Of a stretch of DNA of 64,000 nucleotides, positions 20,507-33,004 are shown one piece after another. A model generated the notes under the pieces. It searched no databases and was not told the origin of the DNA. It saw only the letters and a program-made list of their open reading frames with translations. Position numbers and translations under genes: made by a program. This DNA is from Maea johnstoni. Taxonomy: Eukaryota; Annelida; Polychaeta; Spionida; Magelonidae. The stretch covers positions 3,049,547-3,113,546 of the forward strand of contig OZ012687.1 of the NCBI GenBank assembly GCA_963942565.1, written 5' to 3'. Within the stretch, counting starts at the first letter, position 1; the number at the start of each line of letters is the position of its first letter.

Positions 20507-20597
20507 TGTAACACAAGATGGCATTGATAAACACTATCACAGGTACATCTGATTGTGATCATATGCAGCTCCTGATGTAGAATCTCCGATGGTTAGG
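20507..20597. repeat. Target-site duplication of the LINE, right copy (91 bp), 3' UTR of gene B
   Basis: Right copy of the 91-bp repeat. It ends one base before the stop codon of gene B (20599-20601), so it is the first part of that gene's 3' UTR. Confidence 0.93.
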
Positions 20598-20598
20598 A

Positions 20599-20834
20599 TT
20601 ATTTGGCCATGGTGCAGGTTAACGCAAGTAGTATCAGGAGTACTTTGGTCGACGCACAATAGATGTCGCCTCTGCTTGCAGGAGGAGGAGGAGGAGGGCC
20701 TATGTTCTTGAAGTTGCCACATTTGGGAAACCCTGCTGGAACTGGGGGAAGCTGTTCTGGTTCACCTACATTCAGCACCAACGCCATGCCTAGTTCACCA
20801 TGGTATGCCAAATGACAGTGAAAGAACCAAGCAC
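20599..20834 (-). CDS. Gene B exon 9 (copper segment 4, stop, hydrophobic tail)
   Basis: Acceptor TTTCAG/GTGCTT. Encodes [20 protein letters not shown] (H-C-H, H and Met ligands), a [10 protein letters not shown] stretch, a polyproline run, and the tail ending TCTMAK with TAA at 20599-20601. Confidence 0.95.
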
Positions 20835-21576
20835 CTGAAAGGAAATAATAATATTCTTCATTTCGGTCAGAGAGCTAGAGGTAAGGTGCAGAGAGATAAA
20901 GAAAGATCGAAATCCAACTGACAACTCTCGGTCGAATAGTAGCGATGAGGCACTTCAACATGTATCCTATCACTCAGACCACAGGTAGCCATGAAACCTG
21001 GGAGAAATGTTTTATAAATGCACTTTTGTTGCACCTTCCACAGATATCTTTATTACTCTACGCAAACTGTCCTCCGAGCACCACAGCGAACTGTAGTGGT
21101 AGGCTAAAACTTTCAAGGGATGCTCCATGGAAACACATCATATGGATGAATCTTCCCTGTACCTGAACAGTTTTATGGCCATACCTGGATTATTGGCAAC
21201 AAAGCGAACTACAGTGTAGCCACCGTCAGGAACAGCCACCGTGTCTTTCAGAATCCCGTGGGTGAGGTTCCTCTTGATCTTTCCCTCCTTATCCAACTGC
21301 TTCACATAATCCAGAGAAGTGGACTTGTTCACCTGCAAATTGAAAGAATTGTACCATCGGCCCAACAGAGGATTGCTGGTGTATTATCGATGTCTTAATG
21401 CTGCAGAAACGCACACTATCAACGTTTTGTATTTAGTGGAAATAAGCCTGTTTTGCAATATAATAAAGCTTAGTTAAAGTGATAAATGCATAAAAGGATA
21501 TATCTTTAGGCTTGATATCTAGGACCATTTGCACACTAAAGCTCCATTAACCTAAAAAGAGTGCCCGGCACGCTGG

Positions 21577-21672
<96 letters not shown>

Positions 21673-24600
21673 ATTCGAAATTCTGAAACAAAGTATTAAC
21701 ACCTACTAGCTGGCGGGTTTGGACTCTAAAACCCTACCAAATGAGAAAGAAAGAATCGACCACATATCACAAACTTTTAGAAAGTAGGAAAAGAAAAGTT
21801 CACATCCCCATAACCTTTGTGACAAAGATAAGATTTTTTTTTGCAGTGAAATCAGGTACGCTCAAGTGGAGAGATATGACAAAAAGTAAATACAGAAGAA
21901 GGAAATTACATAATATGATAAATTGTATGAGATGCATTGTATCATTTCAAATGCACTCATTTGCCATTGGCAACGGGACCCGTGGAACACATATACTGTA
22001 CATGCACAAATTTGTAAAAGCAGAAACCTTTCGGGGCCATCTACAGACCACAATGGAACAACCTATGGTGGCAGCAGAACTCACCAGGCCCCAGGATATT
22101 TTTGAATCCTTGACCATAGGTCCCAAAAACTTGGTATTCATATATAGATGTGTCAGTTCATTTAAAAAAAGCCACTAAAATTGCATTTCAAAATATGAGA
22201 ATATATGCGTGTATAACGTATTAGTGAATAAAAAAGAATTCATGTACAGTGAAACCCCTCGTTTGAACACCTCGGGAATGTGAATTTCTCCTTATATATG
22301 AACACAAAATGTATCCTTTATAAAGTGAAAAGACCTCTGAGATGTGCAACTGTTGCTTGCTCTTTCTCATCACTGCTTGTGTTCGGCTTCAGCTCAGAAC
22401 ATTAAAGTAAGTTGCCAGTGTTTAGGGGTCAGATGGTTCTGGATACTAGTTTCCTTCACCACTTAAAACTGGCTAGTCATGACTTTACCTACATATGGCT
22501 GAAAAAGTGACAAAAAACAAAATTCCAAATGTACTGACATTACAATTTGGCTTGGCACAACTTAGTTTTTTTATGGCAGACAAAGGGAGAAAAAAGAATG
22601 TACAATGAGCGTGTTTTTGCCAGAGCACATGGAGCATATTACTTACCCTTTCATTTGCAACGACCCTGAAACTGTAGCCATGCAGATGCATAGGGTGGCT
22701 TGCTTCCCAAACCACTCCCTCGTCAACGAAGATGACTTCCACCACTTCATTGAGTTTCACATCAATCTTGTGGACACACTCACAGAACTCCTTCTTGCAC
22801 TTCTCCTCGTCAATCGTATCTTTGTTACAAAACTCTCCCTATAGGTAAAAAATAAAACTGAAATATATATAAACATCATTGATGCTTTGTCAGTCTACTT
22901 GTTGGAAATTCCGGACAGGTCTTCTCTCAGCTTGGGTAAAATTGTAACTAGCTGTAACTTACAAAAACATCAAATCTGAAATCCTGGCCGAGACATTTCA
23001 GCAACCAAGCAAACAGCATTTTGGAGTATACAAAGAGTTCCCAATTTCAAGGAAGTCAAAACATCTAACACCATGAAAGAAGAATATGATGCAGCTTTCA
23101 AAGGCCAATGGTGTTTCTTTTAGGCAGTAACATGTCAGAATGATATGGGTAGGAACTTTTTTGATACCTTTATTGATCCAGATGTCTTGTCAAGTTTGTC
23201 GTCATTTGCTATTTGTCGTCATCTTCAATTTCATTTTGGTTATCATTCAATGTAATATTTGTAGGTGAAAGTATCGTAGCATTCACCTTACATTTTACCG
23301 GTATGAGATGTAGTTTAAGCAAATATGTTTCATCTGTTAAATTCAATTCAAGCAACCATTTTGTTTGACCTATATTTTTGCATATTTGTGTATCTTTAAT
23401 GAATATAAATCTCAAACTTTTTGTGCCTTTTTTATTTTTCAGAAGTCGTTCTCTAGTAAGAGGAAATCTCATGTTGGAGTCTTCTTTATGAGAAGGAGAT
23501 CATTTTGATATACTCTTTGAATGGCATTGTGGCAGGAAAAGTATTCAGGTGGTTTTCTTATACATTTATTTTAATTCTTATGTTTACGGTGTGGTACAGA
23601 TCTTTAATGTATGTGCTTTATGTTCAGCTCAAAAATTGATGCATGTCCACCGTATTATTCAGTGCTTGGTACCATTTCCATGTGCAACAGCTACACTTTA
23701 CAAAAAGGTTCTTGATGTCAAGTAGTATTTCTTTATGTTGTAATGTTTCCAGTTGGTACTGTCGCTGCATTTTGTAATTGGTGCCAAATTACCCCCAATC
23801 TGGATTTTTTTGTCAATAGTCTTCTTATCCACGTGACTCTATGTGAGTAATCAATCGGTATGACGTTTATCAATTTCGCGCCTCCTTCATTTTCACTTCT
23901 ATATAGTACTTCTTTTTAAATCTCATGTCTTATTTGTTCCATATAAAATTGACACATTTAGATTCATGTTCTTTCATGCACTTACTGTTTGGTGAGGGTA
24001 AAGACATTAGAAAGTACGTGTAATTGTTGAAATTATTAGACTTTTCCATCTGTGAAACCTTTTCAGTTGAAGTGATGTTTCTATTTCTCCATGATTGTAA
24101 TAATCTTTTATTGAAGGAAATTCCTATTAAAAGGTAATAAGTGAGGTATTTTAAGACAGGTTTTCTAAATATTCTGATTAGCCTTCAGATATAGACCCAG
24201 GAATTGTCGGCGTTCTGACGTAGTTTGTGCTCATTATTTAGTATTGTTATGCCTATGTGCTCGTTTTCACTTTTAAAGCTAATGTTAAAAAATTGGTACA
24301 GAGGATAAATAGGTTGGGTGAGATTGGGTCAACTTGTAAGCAGCCATGCATTAACTGAAATGTATCTTATCGATGATCATCTAGAATAATTCTGGAATCT
24401 GAATTCTCCAGGAAGATTTTCTTTTCTTTTTTACCTTTTTAATGCTATTTGTAATTCCTTTTTGGTTATTACGTTTCACTTTCTTCTTCACTAAGAGAAA
24501 TAGAAAAGAACTTCTGTGAGGTTTAGGTTTTAAAGGCGACTGCAACTGAGCAGCTGAAAAGCAGCAAATAATATTTTCGTATAATATATTTTATTTATTT

Positions 24601-25699
24601 CAATACAATTACATTTGCAGTTTTGGACAATTTCAAACGCTTTGAAGTCTCTCTTGTGAACATTATATTGTTAAAATGTCACAGTTTATCAATATCAATC
24701 ATGTTAAATGTTTAGCTGCATGAGTTATTTTTAGTCATGTTGTTGCCACAAAGCCATTTTCATTGGAAATAGTTTAATACTGTTGAAATGATATATACTT
24801 TTTTGTTGCACTTCAAAGACGTTGTATTAAGTGGTATCTTTGAAAAAATAATAAATCAAAATGTTTGGTGAGCCCTTTCACCTGCGAACACATGTAAAGC
24901 TGTCATAGACCAACCTCAAAGTTCCAGGTAGGACATTTGTAACAGTGCTATAGAAAATAATACATATCATAAAGCTTCAGGTATAGGAAATATAATACAA
25001 CCTGCATTGCCTTTCCATGTGAAAGGGTAAGATAAATGACAGTTTCCCCTTACCAGCAACCTTACACACTAAAAGTGCACGACCTGGCACAACACCTTTG
25101 ACTTTTCTCAAGTCATTATACATGTTCCCAAAGTATATACATCCTTCACGAGTGCCATGAAATATTTCTAAAAGTTGCACCATATTTCTAAATCGCAAAA
25201 TATACTTAAAGTTGAATAATATTTTGAAAGTTGAATGATATTTTGAATGAATATTTTCTCGGCATACCATAGTGAAGGGACTTAGAACAAACTGAACTAG
25301 ATGATTCTACTCACCTTTTGAACATCATATGGTTGTGAAAGGGGAGGGGCTGAGGGCAACCTGAACGTAATGTGGTTTACTTGAGGCAGGAACATATCCG
25401 TATCTGCAGGGGCGTCATACTTCAGTGGATACAGCTTTGGATGGTTATAGACAAGCGAATCCACTTTATTAAAGTCAAATGCCAGGAAAAACCTTTTATC
25501 GGGCTTCTCTTTGGCTATGGGATCATCTGGTGCCGAAGGTTGAGATGAGACCAGCTTCTCCACACCCACAGTAGTAACTTTCGGAGGCACATTCAATGTG
25601 TTTACATTCTGAAAGGAAGGATTGTGTGAAGCGTCAGTTTATGATTTAAACACATCAATTATTGAAGTAATAAATTATTGTTCTACTACTACTACTACA

Positions 25700-25751
<52 letters not shown>

Positions 25752-25755
25752 ACTG

Positions 25756-25795
<40 letters not shown>

Positions 25796-28700
25796 GAATA
25801 CTACGAATACTACGAATACTACTACTACTACGAATACTAACAATACTACTACTACTAATAATACTATTGACAGTGGTAAGAACACAACTACTAAAACCAC
25901 TACTAATAACATAATCAACAACAATAATTCTACCTTGCCAGTAGTTTTCATGTCGTCAAAGCCAGATGGCTCCTCTGGTTCCACTTCCTTCGCTCCTCTA
26001 TATCTTAAGGTTGCTGTCTGGTGCGGTTTATCTGGTCCTACCAAACACTTCATCCTGATCCAGTAGTTGCCAATCTCCTGGGAGGCATCCACAATGAAGT
26101 CATACCTCTCACCAGAGAACACTGTGAAGTAGTCCACTGTGACCGGCTCAAAGGGGTCACCATCTGAGGCAATTAGGGTCATTCGGTGCTTGTCTATGGA
26201 GATTGCTATGGGAGCATTGAGTACACCATTGCCAATGATACGCAATCGATACTTTGATCCCTTCTTGACGTTGATTACCTCGTGAGGTGTGTAGGCATAG
26301 TTGGTGCTTTGTTCCCCTACGTAGGGGAATTTAAGGGATTTACCCTTGCCTGGAAAAAACGTCACAATAAAAGATTAAATGATTTTGCAATGCCATGTAT
26401 AGTTAATTGTATGTTACACATCACCCGCCGACCCTAATGAGTCTTTCCTCTAGATGAATGAAAGATACTTTCAATCCCTATAATTTGATCACCCCCTCTG
26501 AAAATAAATTGCCCACTCTGATACTTGACAACTTTCGAAATCTTCCCTCCTCCTTTATTAATCAGTTCTTATCAGAAAGCTTGTCTCACTCGGGGGTAGA
26601 GAAAATACTGTAGTGGGCTGCCCAGATGTACTATTCTTTCTTTTCCTCTATTACTTATAGTTCTCTACGACATGGTGATGACCAACAACATTCATACTAT
26701 TGTGAACCTTATATTCTTTTACTTTTTGTTATACGTCCACCATTTTTTATTTATTTGTATATTGACATGACTATGGAGAAATAAAAATCCTGTTGCGCAT
26801 GTGTGCAATTTGAAACTTTAAAAACTAAAAAGAAACATTCAGCATATATACTGTATGCATTGCCTGAAAGGTCCTCTAATAAGGAATAGATTTTGTATCA
26901 TAAAAGTACCTTCCCTGCAGGTTGTAAAGAAGAACACACTTTTCTCAAACCGAACTCCTCCCCACAATTATTGACCATAGGAGGAAAGGTATAGTATTTA
27001 TTCTAACTCTAGCTACAAGCAGATTCTGTATACCTATCTTCTTTTGGAATTTCAGGTTCTCGACGTATAGATTGCATAACTGTAAATAAGTTTAAATTGA
27101 ACAAAATGAGATACCCTTCCATTTATAATACTTTTCACTATAACTTTGCTAAGTCTCAATTGAATTTGTTAGGGCTCTTCCAGGAAAATCAGCCTGAGGG
27201 AATGGGTGAGGGGGAGCAATTTTAAAACCATTGATAGGGGTCCTTCAAGTTCGAACTCATTGTTGTTGAGGTAGGAAAGAGCATTGAAAATGGTGTTCCA
27301 ATGAATGAATGAAAGAATGATTGAATGAATGAATAAGGGATTACCGGCACACAAAGGCCATAAAGTTTTTCCAAGAAGTGGTCCCTTGTCATTGTTGAAA
27401 ACAATGACAAAGCATATTAATTCTATATTTAAAAAATTGGTGGGAGGGAGTTAACATAAACAATCAAAATGATTGTAGGTGCTATCTTTTTGAAAAAAAA
27501 AATCATTGGTGGAGGAGGTATGAAAGTCGGACACTTACCACCCATACCCCTTCTCTAGGCGTTTTTTTTATGAAAGAGCCCTGATTGATTACTGATTTGT
27601 TGATCATAACCCCGTTTGGTTGGTTTTATTTTGCCGAAGCGGAATCATTATGCTGGTCTGCTGGTCGCATAAAGTCTTTACGGTAACATCAGCAAAAGTA
27701 GCAAATCATTGTACAATCCGAAACAGCCATACGACAGTCATATATAAACTTTTCTGTGACATATTGTACAATGCTCGAGAGGGAGAACTCAGGTGCGGTG
27801 ATTTTGAAGCGTGTTACGTGCGTTACCTGACTTTGGGATATGTTCTGTCACGGTATGATGCCCCCCCACAGTTAACATGGTAGGTGTCACGTCGTGCGAG
27901 GAAATAGTGCAGAGCAAAGAGATACTTTGCCTGCTGTATGACCGTAAGAGTCACTTTGGCTGGAAAACTAGATTCATATATCATTCAAACTGGTTGTCAC
28001 CGCCACCCCCCTTCTCAGATATCGTGCATGCTTGCATTTACGTTGATGTAGCTTGGGCTGTTCCACTTTGAAGACATGTGGCATTTCTGCCTGCGTATAT
28101 TTTTGGTGACTACGGAAGGTGCTTAACCTAATTGTTAATCACTAACACATAGGTATGTACAAGCACAATATCAACATAGCTTGCTGAATATAAGAAAATT
28201 GATAATGCATGCTGTGCAGTTAGTGAATATGTGTCAATTTACAAACAGCTACCTGAATAGGCGACCTCGGGAAAAAGGAAGGAATAAAAATATATTTATG
28301 GGTTAGGGGATTAAATAACCAAATAGTTGTTTATTCATATGTGTTTTAAGAGGTGCCATGCAACACTTTCTGTATGATTATTCTGATGTTGACCTATCCT
28401 ATGAGTTAGCATTGTCAGTGATGCAGTGAGCTGCAGATATGTGAAAAATAAAGGAAATACAAAATTGGCCCCATGAGACTTGTCTTCTATATGTAAATGA
28501 TGTAAATTCCAAAAGGCACATAGAGACAAAATAAAATTAGGCCAGTCCCCTTTACAGTTCTCAAAATAGTGTTAAAGGCTAGGTGTACTCATTTCAAGAT
28601 GGCAGCTTGGCAAAATAGGAGGAAACAAAATATCTTCATATGTTTTATATATATTCTTACATGACAAATAACTGTGGCTTACTTGGCATTTTCTCTCATG

Positions 28701-30232
28701 TTCTCCTATATCATGCCTTGTCATCGATACAGTTTGTAATGGGGATTACATGAATCCAACCCCTAAATATATATCTTTGCTCACATGTACGTATGGCCTA
28801 GTTAATATTTATGAAGAAAATGCCGTGTGCATCAGATATATGAGTCGGGAAATCCTTTGATGCATCGGTTTATTGTTACTTGCTAAACACCAGGTCAATG
28901 TTGAAAACAGAAAAGGATATGTAGCATAAATCTGATACAGGAATGCTGCTGGTCAATGTGTTATTATGCGAACCACAGGTGGTTTAAGTTTGTGAAATAG
29001 GACTTTTTGCAGAGAAAATCATAAAATCGTACAAAAGAATTATCCTTGCGTAGCGTATTTTACCTTTCTTTTATGATTTATTGTTTTGCAAGGGAGCCCC
29101 TTTTATATAATGATGAATGAACATTTTATATTTCCTGAAAATATTTCAAACTGTCAGAATTAATCAACATGTATGTTTAGCCAAAACATACAAGGTATAA
29201 AACGTCGGAGGAGAGGCAGGTCTATTTATAATGATACAGATCTAGTAAAAGTTTATCTAACAGCATTAATGTTCATATCATGTGCTAGGAGACATGTTAA
29301 GAACACTGGCAATTCATAACAAATATGACAATTTGAGCAAACTCCTGGAAAGGGCATCACTCTTCTCGCGATGGGCCATTGATCATGACAAAAAATCAAC
29401 GAAGACAAGAGTACGTAGATACTTTTTAAGATACTAAATCCAATATATGATTCTGAGATTTTCTAACTGCATTTTGTTAGAAAAGATTTCTTATAAAAGT
29501 TCATGTCGCAATCTTGGTAGCTTTTTGTTCAAAGGTTACCACAACCAGTTCACCGAAACTGTAACCGCACATACAAAAACATACAATGAAATAACATATT
29601 TCCTTTTTTCAAAGTAAAACTTGAATACATGATAAACTAATAAAAATAATGTCTTTGGAAAAGGTTTTCAAAGAATACATGTAACTGTAATGTCAAATTA
29701 ACAAAACTTTTATAGAAATAGCAAAAACGAACAAAGAGAAGTGGTGAAGCTTATGTCATAGGTGAGTTCAGGTGTAAGAATGTGAATCCTCCTTCCAAAT
29801 TAAAAATATAAAGTTCCTAGCAATATATCCTAGCAATAGTTGATTTAGATCCTTAAGGGTGATGGTTTCTAATTGACAAGTTGTTTCTTGATCAGGTTTG
29901 ACCATACCTACCATTGATGAGAATTGTGGAAGGTCTGTTGTCAAAACCATTACGCTGAATAGCCGAGAAGGTTTGAAACAACGTTGTATTGTGCCTGTAG
30001 TCAGTGGCGACTATTGTGTGTTCCGGAAGGTCGAAATCGTAGAGCCTTTTGTGGATCTCCCTACCCGGGGGCTGTCTGACAACCAGGGCTCCAGCCAAGC
30101 CATCTCCACGCTGCAGACCATTGTGGGCATGCCAATAATGGGTACCAGCATTATTGGCTTGGAACCTAAAAGAAGTATCTTAAACATGAACATAACTATT
30201 AGAATAAGCATTATAAAATCCACAAACAACAA

Positions 30233-30310
<78 letters not shown>

Positions 30311-32956
30311 TTTCTCTAAAGACAAATAATTGATAAAAGCACGAATGGCATTCCACACTTTTCGAAGAATGAAGGAATAATATAAAATAAAAGAAAAACA
30401 TTATTGAGTTAACGAGTTGAGTCACTAAGTCAAAGGTTGCGCCATCAATGTCCGCATTGGCTCTACTGTAGATATACCTAAAGTGTAATCCACCTTCAAA
30501 GTTAAAAGAAAGATATGTTCTAGAGCTCAATATCACATTTCTTAGGACACCTTCATAACAATTGTACTTCATAGACTGAGATATTTAAATTTGTATGCTG
30601 CAAAATACAGCAAATTCACTGCCTCAGCAGGTTCATGGAGGCATCCATATTGGAGCGTATCATAGCTCACCATAAAGAGGCTATGATGCCACGTATTTAC
30701 ATGCAGTTCTGCATGCAGACTCAGAACTTAACGCACTAATAAATGCTCTCATAAGTATATGACTTGCAAGGGGAAAAGTGGTGTATCAGATTCAGCAAAG
30801 AGAGAAACTGTGTCTCAGTGTATACATATATAGTGCAAGTTATATTTTATAGAGGTATACCAGGTTCTGTGTGGCAAAAGCAATCAATGAAATAGACCTG
30901 CAGTAAAGGGGTTAATATGGATGCGCCTTATAGAGGCCACGAAATTCTACCTGTTTACAAAACAGACTAGCATTTAGTCTTCTTACAATTTTCTGTCACT
31001 GTAATCTTGTGATGAAAGAAAAGGGAAGTTTGCAATTAGTAAGCTGTGTGTTCATGGTTGGTGTCAGTCTGTCAGGAATTGACAGCAATACACATTAATT
31101 TAAGAGGAATTGCATCTGCCCTAGATAATTTCCCTCAGCTTTACCCAGGAAGTTAACTGCAATACTCATCCCCTGGGCACAATTAATTCAAATTGCAGTC
31201 AGACTTAGTTGATGTTAGGACACGTATATTAATTACAAATTCATTTGTGCCTTTTAACTACAAGAATATTGCAAATACACAGAAGGTTCAGTTAGTATAC
31301 AGATAAAATGGGTTTCTTTCCATCTTTTTGATTTTCTTTTGGGGGATCTGTATGTGAATTTCATTCACATGGTTGTGCACTGTACTTAAACTGATAAATA
31401 CCCTAATTGTCCTCCTTTGCTTGTGTCATTCTCCTTTCCCTTTGTCATCAGTCTTTGGCTTGAACAAAACAATTGTTGGAACTGCATCTTCCTTTAGCCG
31501 TTTATATTGTCTTTTATATCCTAGAATTCGTCCTCGTAAATCCTCTTGACAGCAGGTGGGAGCTAAAGGATCCTCACAGACTCTCATGCGATTAGTAAAT
31601 TTCCAGTTCCTATATCAAGGAGTCATCTAGCTATTAAATCTGATTTTTCTGAATATCTTTCTGCGTTAGGAATTAAGTAGAATGTTCTCCCAGATTCTTT
31701 TCTAGATTCATTGTTGCATCTAAAAGCTTGACAATTCACAATCATTGTGCTAGAGAGACGCTATCTCCTAAACTCCCACACTTAACTGTCAAGTAGCATT
31801 GCGGGAAGTTGTCCAATGATGACATCACTTGCATCTTATTAACATCATTAATTAGGTTCTCTCTGAACAGACATGCCCTTCTCATCAAGTTTCCTTTTAA
31901 CGGTATTATCTCAGTCAATCTGCTGAGTACAATTGTAATCAAGGCGTCCTATGAAAGGTAACATTGAGCTCTGAAACATATTCTCTTTAATCTTGAAGGT
32001 AGAGTTACACTTTAATACTGCTGTCAGTTTTAGGTTGTTAGATAGGGTTTTCACCATGGCTCGTTGTACAAGCACTATGAGGAAGCGCAAATGGGGTGAC
32101 CTAGTCTGGGATAGCACATGATAAATGCAGACTATTCACAGGGTCAGTACGTATAGACTAAACTAACAAAAGGACCTGCTCAGGATATCTTGTAATGAAT
32201 GCAGGTATTCTTATTAAACCGGATAGTATTAAGTACTGCGAGGCCACGAAATGCAAGGGCCCCCATCTTTAATCTCCACTTCTAGTATTTCTTTTCGGAT
32301 TTTTACATTTACAGTCTTTTAATAGATCATTTCAGCAGAGCTACTACTTACTTGTATTCAAATGATGAGAACACCGTAATGGGGCATTGGGTTAGTTTGC
32401 TGACTCCATCCATGTAAGGAGTGTCACGTTGATGCAAACCGTGCCAGTGGATAGAGGTACCTTCTAATCCTGTCATGCGATTGGTCACCTCAACCTCAAT
32501 CCTGTCCCCCTCACAAACCTACAATTATAAGTAAATGGAGACGACATTTTAGGCGTGCCACCTTGATGCATATCTTGCCAGGGTATAGAGGTACCCTCTA
32601 ATCCAGTCATACGATTGGATACCTCAACACAAACCTAAGTAAAGTAAAGGCATATTAAGAATCACCACAAGTATGTATTTGAAGTTAAGTCATTGCCATT
32701 GTACAGTTTACACAACTAAGATCTCACTTCTTTTTCTACCCTTCATATCAGGTAAACCATAATGAATTATATTTAGGGTTAGGATCACGAATGAAAGAAA
32801 ATCTGAAATTCAAAATCCAAATTAACGCAACAGGTCCAAAGATAATTTGTTAATACTTGAGTCTGATATCTTGATTTTCTACCTAGAATAACAAAACAAT
32901 ATTATATTGAAAAATAATTGCAAATGATAATAATAATAACAATAATAATAACAATG

Positions 32957-33004
<48 letters not shown>

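Larger units (their letters stand above)
21333..22646. other. Gene B intron 7
   Basis: Holds a (GA)n tract, the left end of a pogo-like element (22247) and a SINE relic (about 22355-22535). The open frame at 21741-22178 has no protein-like features. Confidence 0.65.

Noticed and set aside
14917-20597. Treating the 91-bp repeats as terminal repeats of the element
   Set aside because: The repeat is host 3' UTR sequence, as shown by its adjacency to the gene B stop and its counterpart at gene C.
21741-22178. 145-aa open frame on plus in gene B intron 7
   Set aside because: Antisense intron sequence without a recognised motif and with no counterpart in gene C.
31742-32117. Two minus-strand open frames in gene B intron 3
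   Set aside because: Short, no motif, no support as exons; perhaps an unrecognised repeat.
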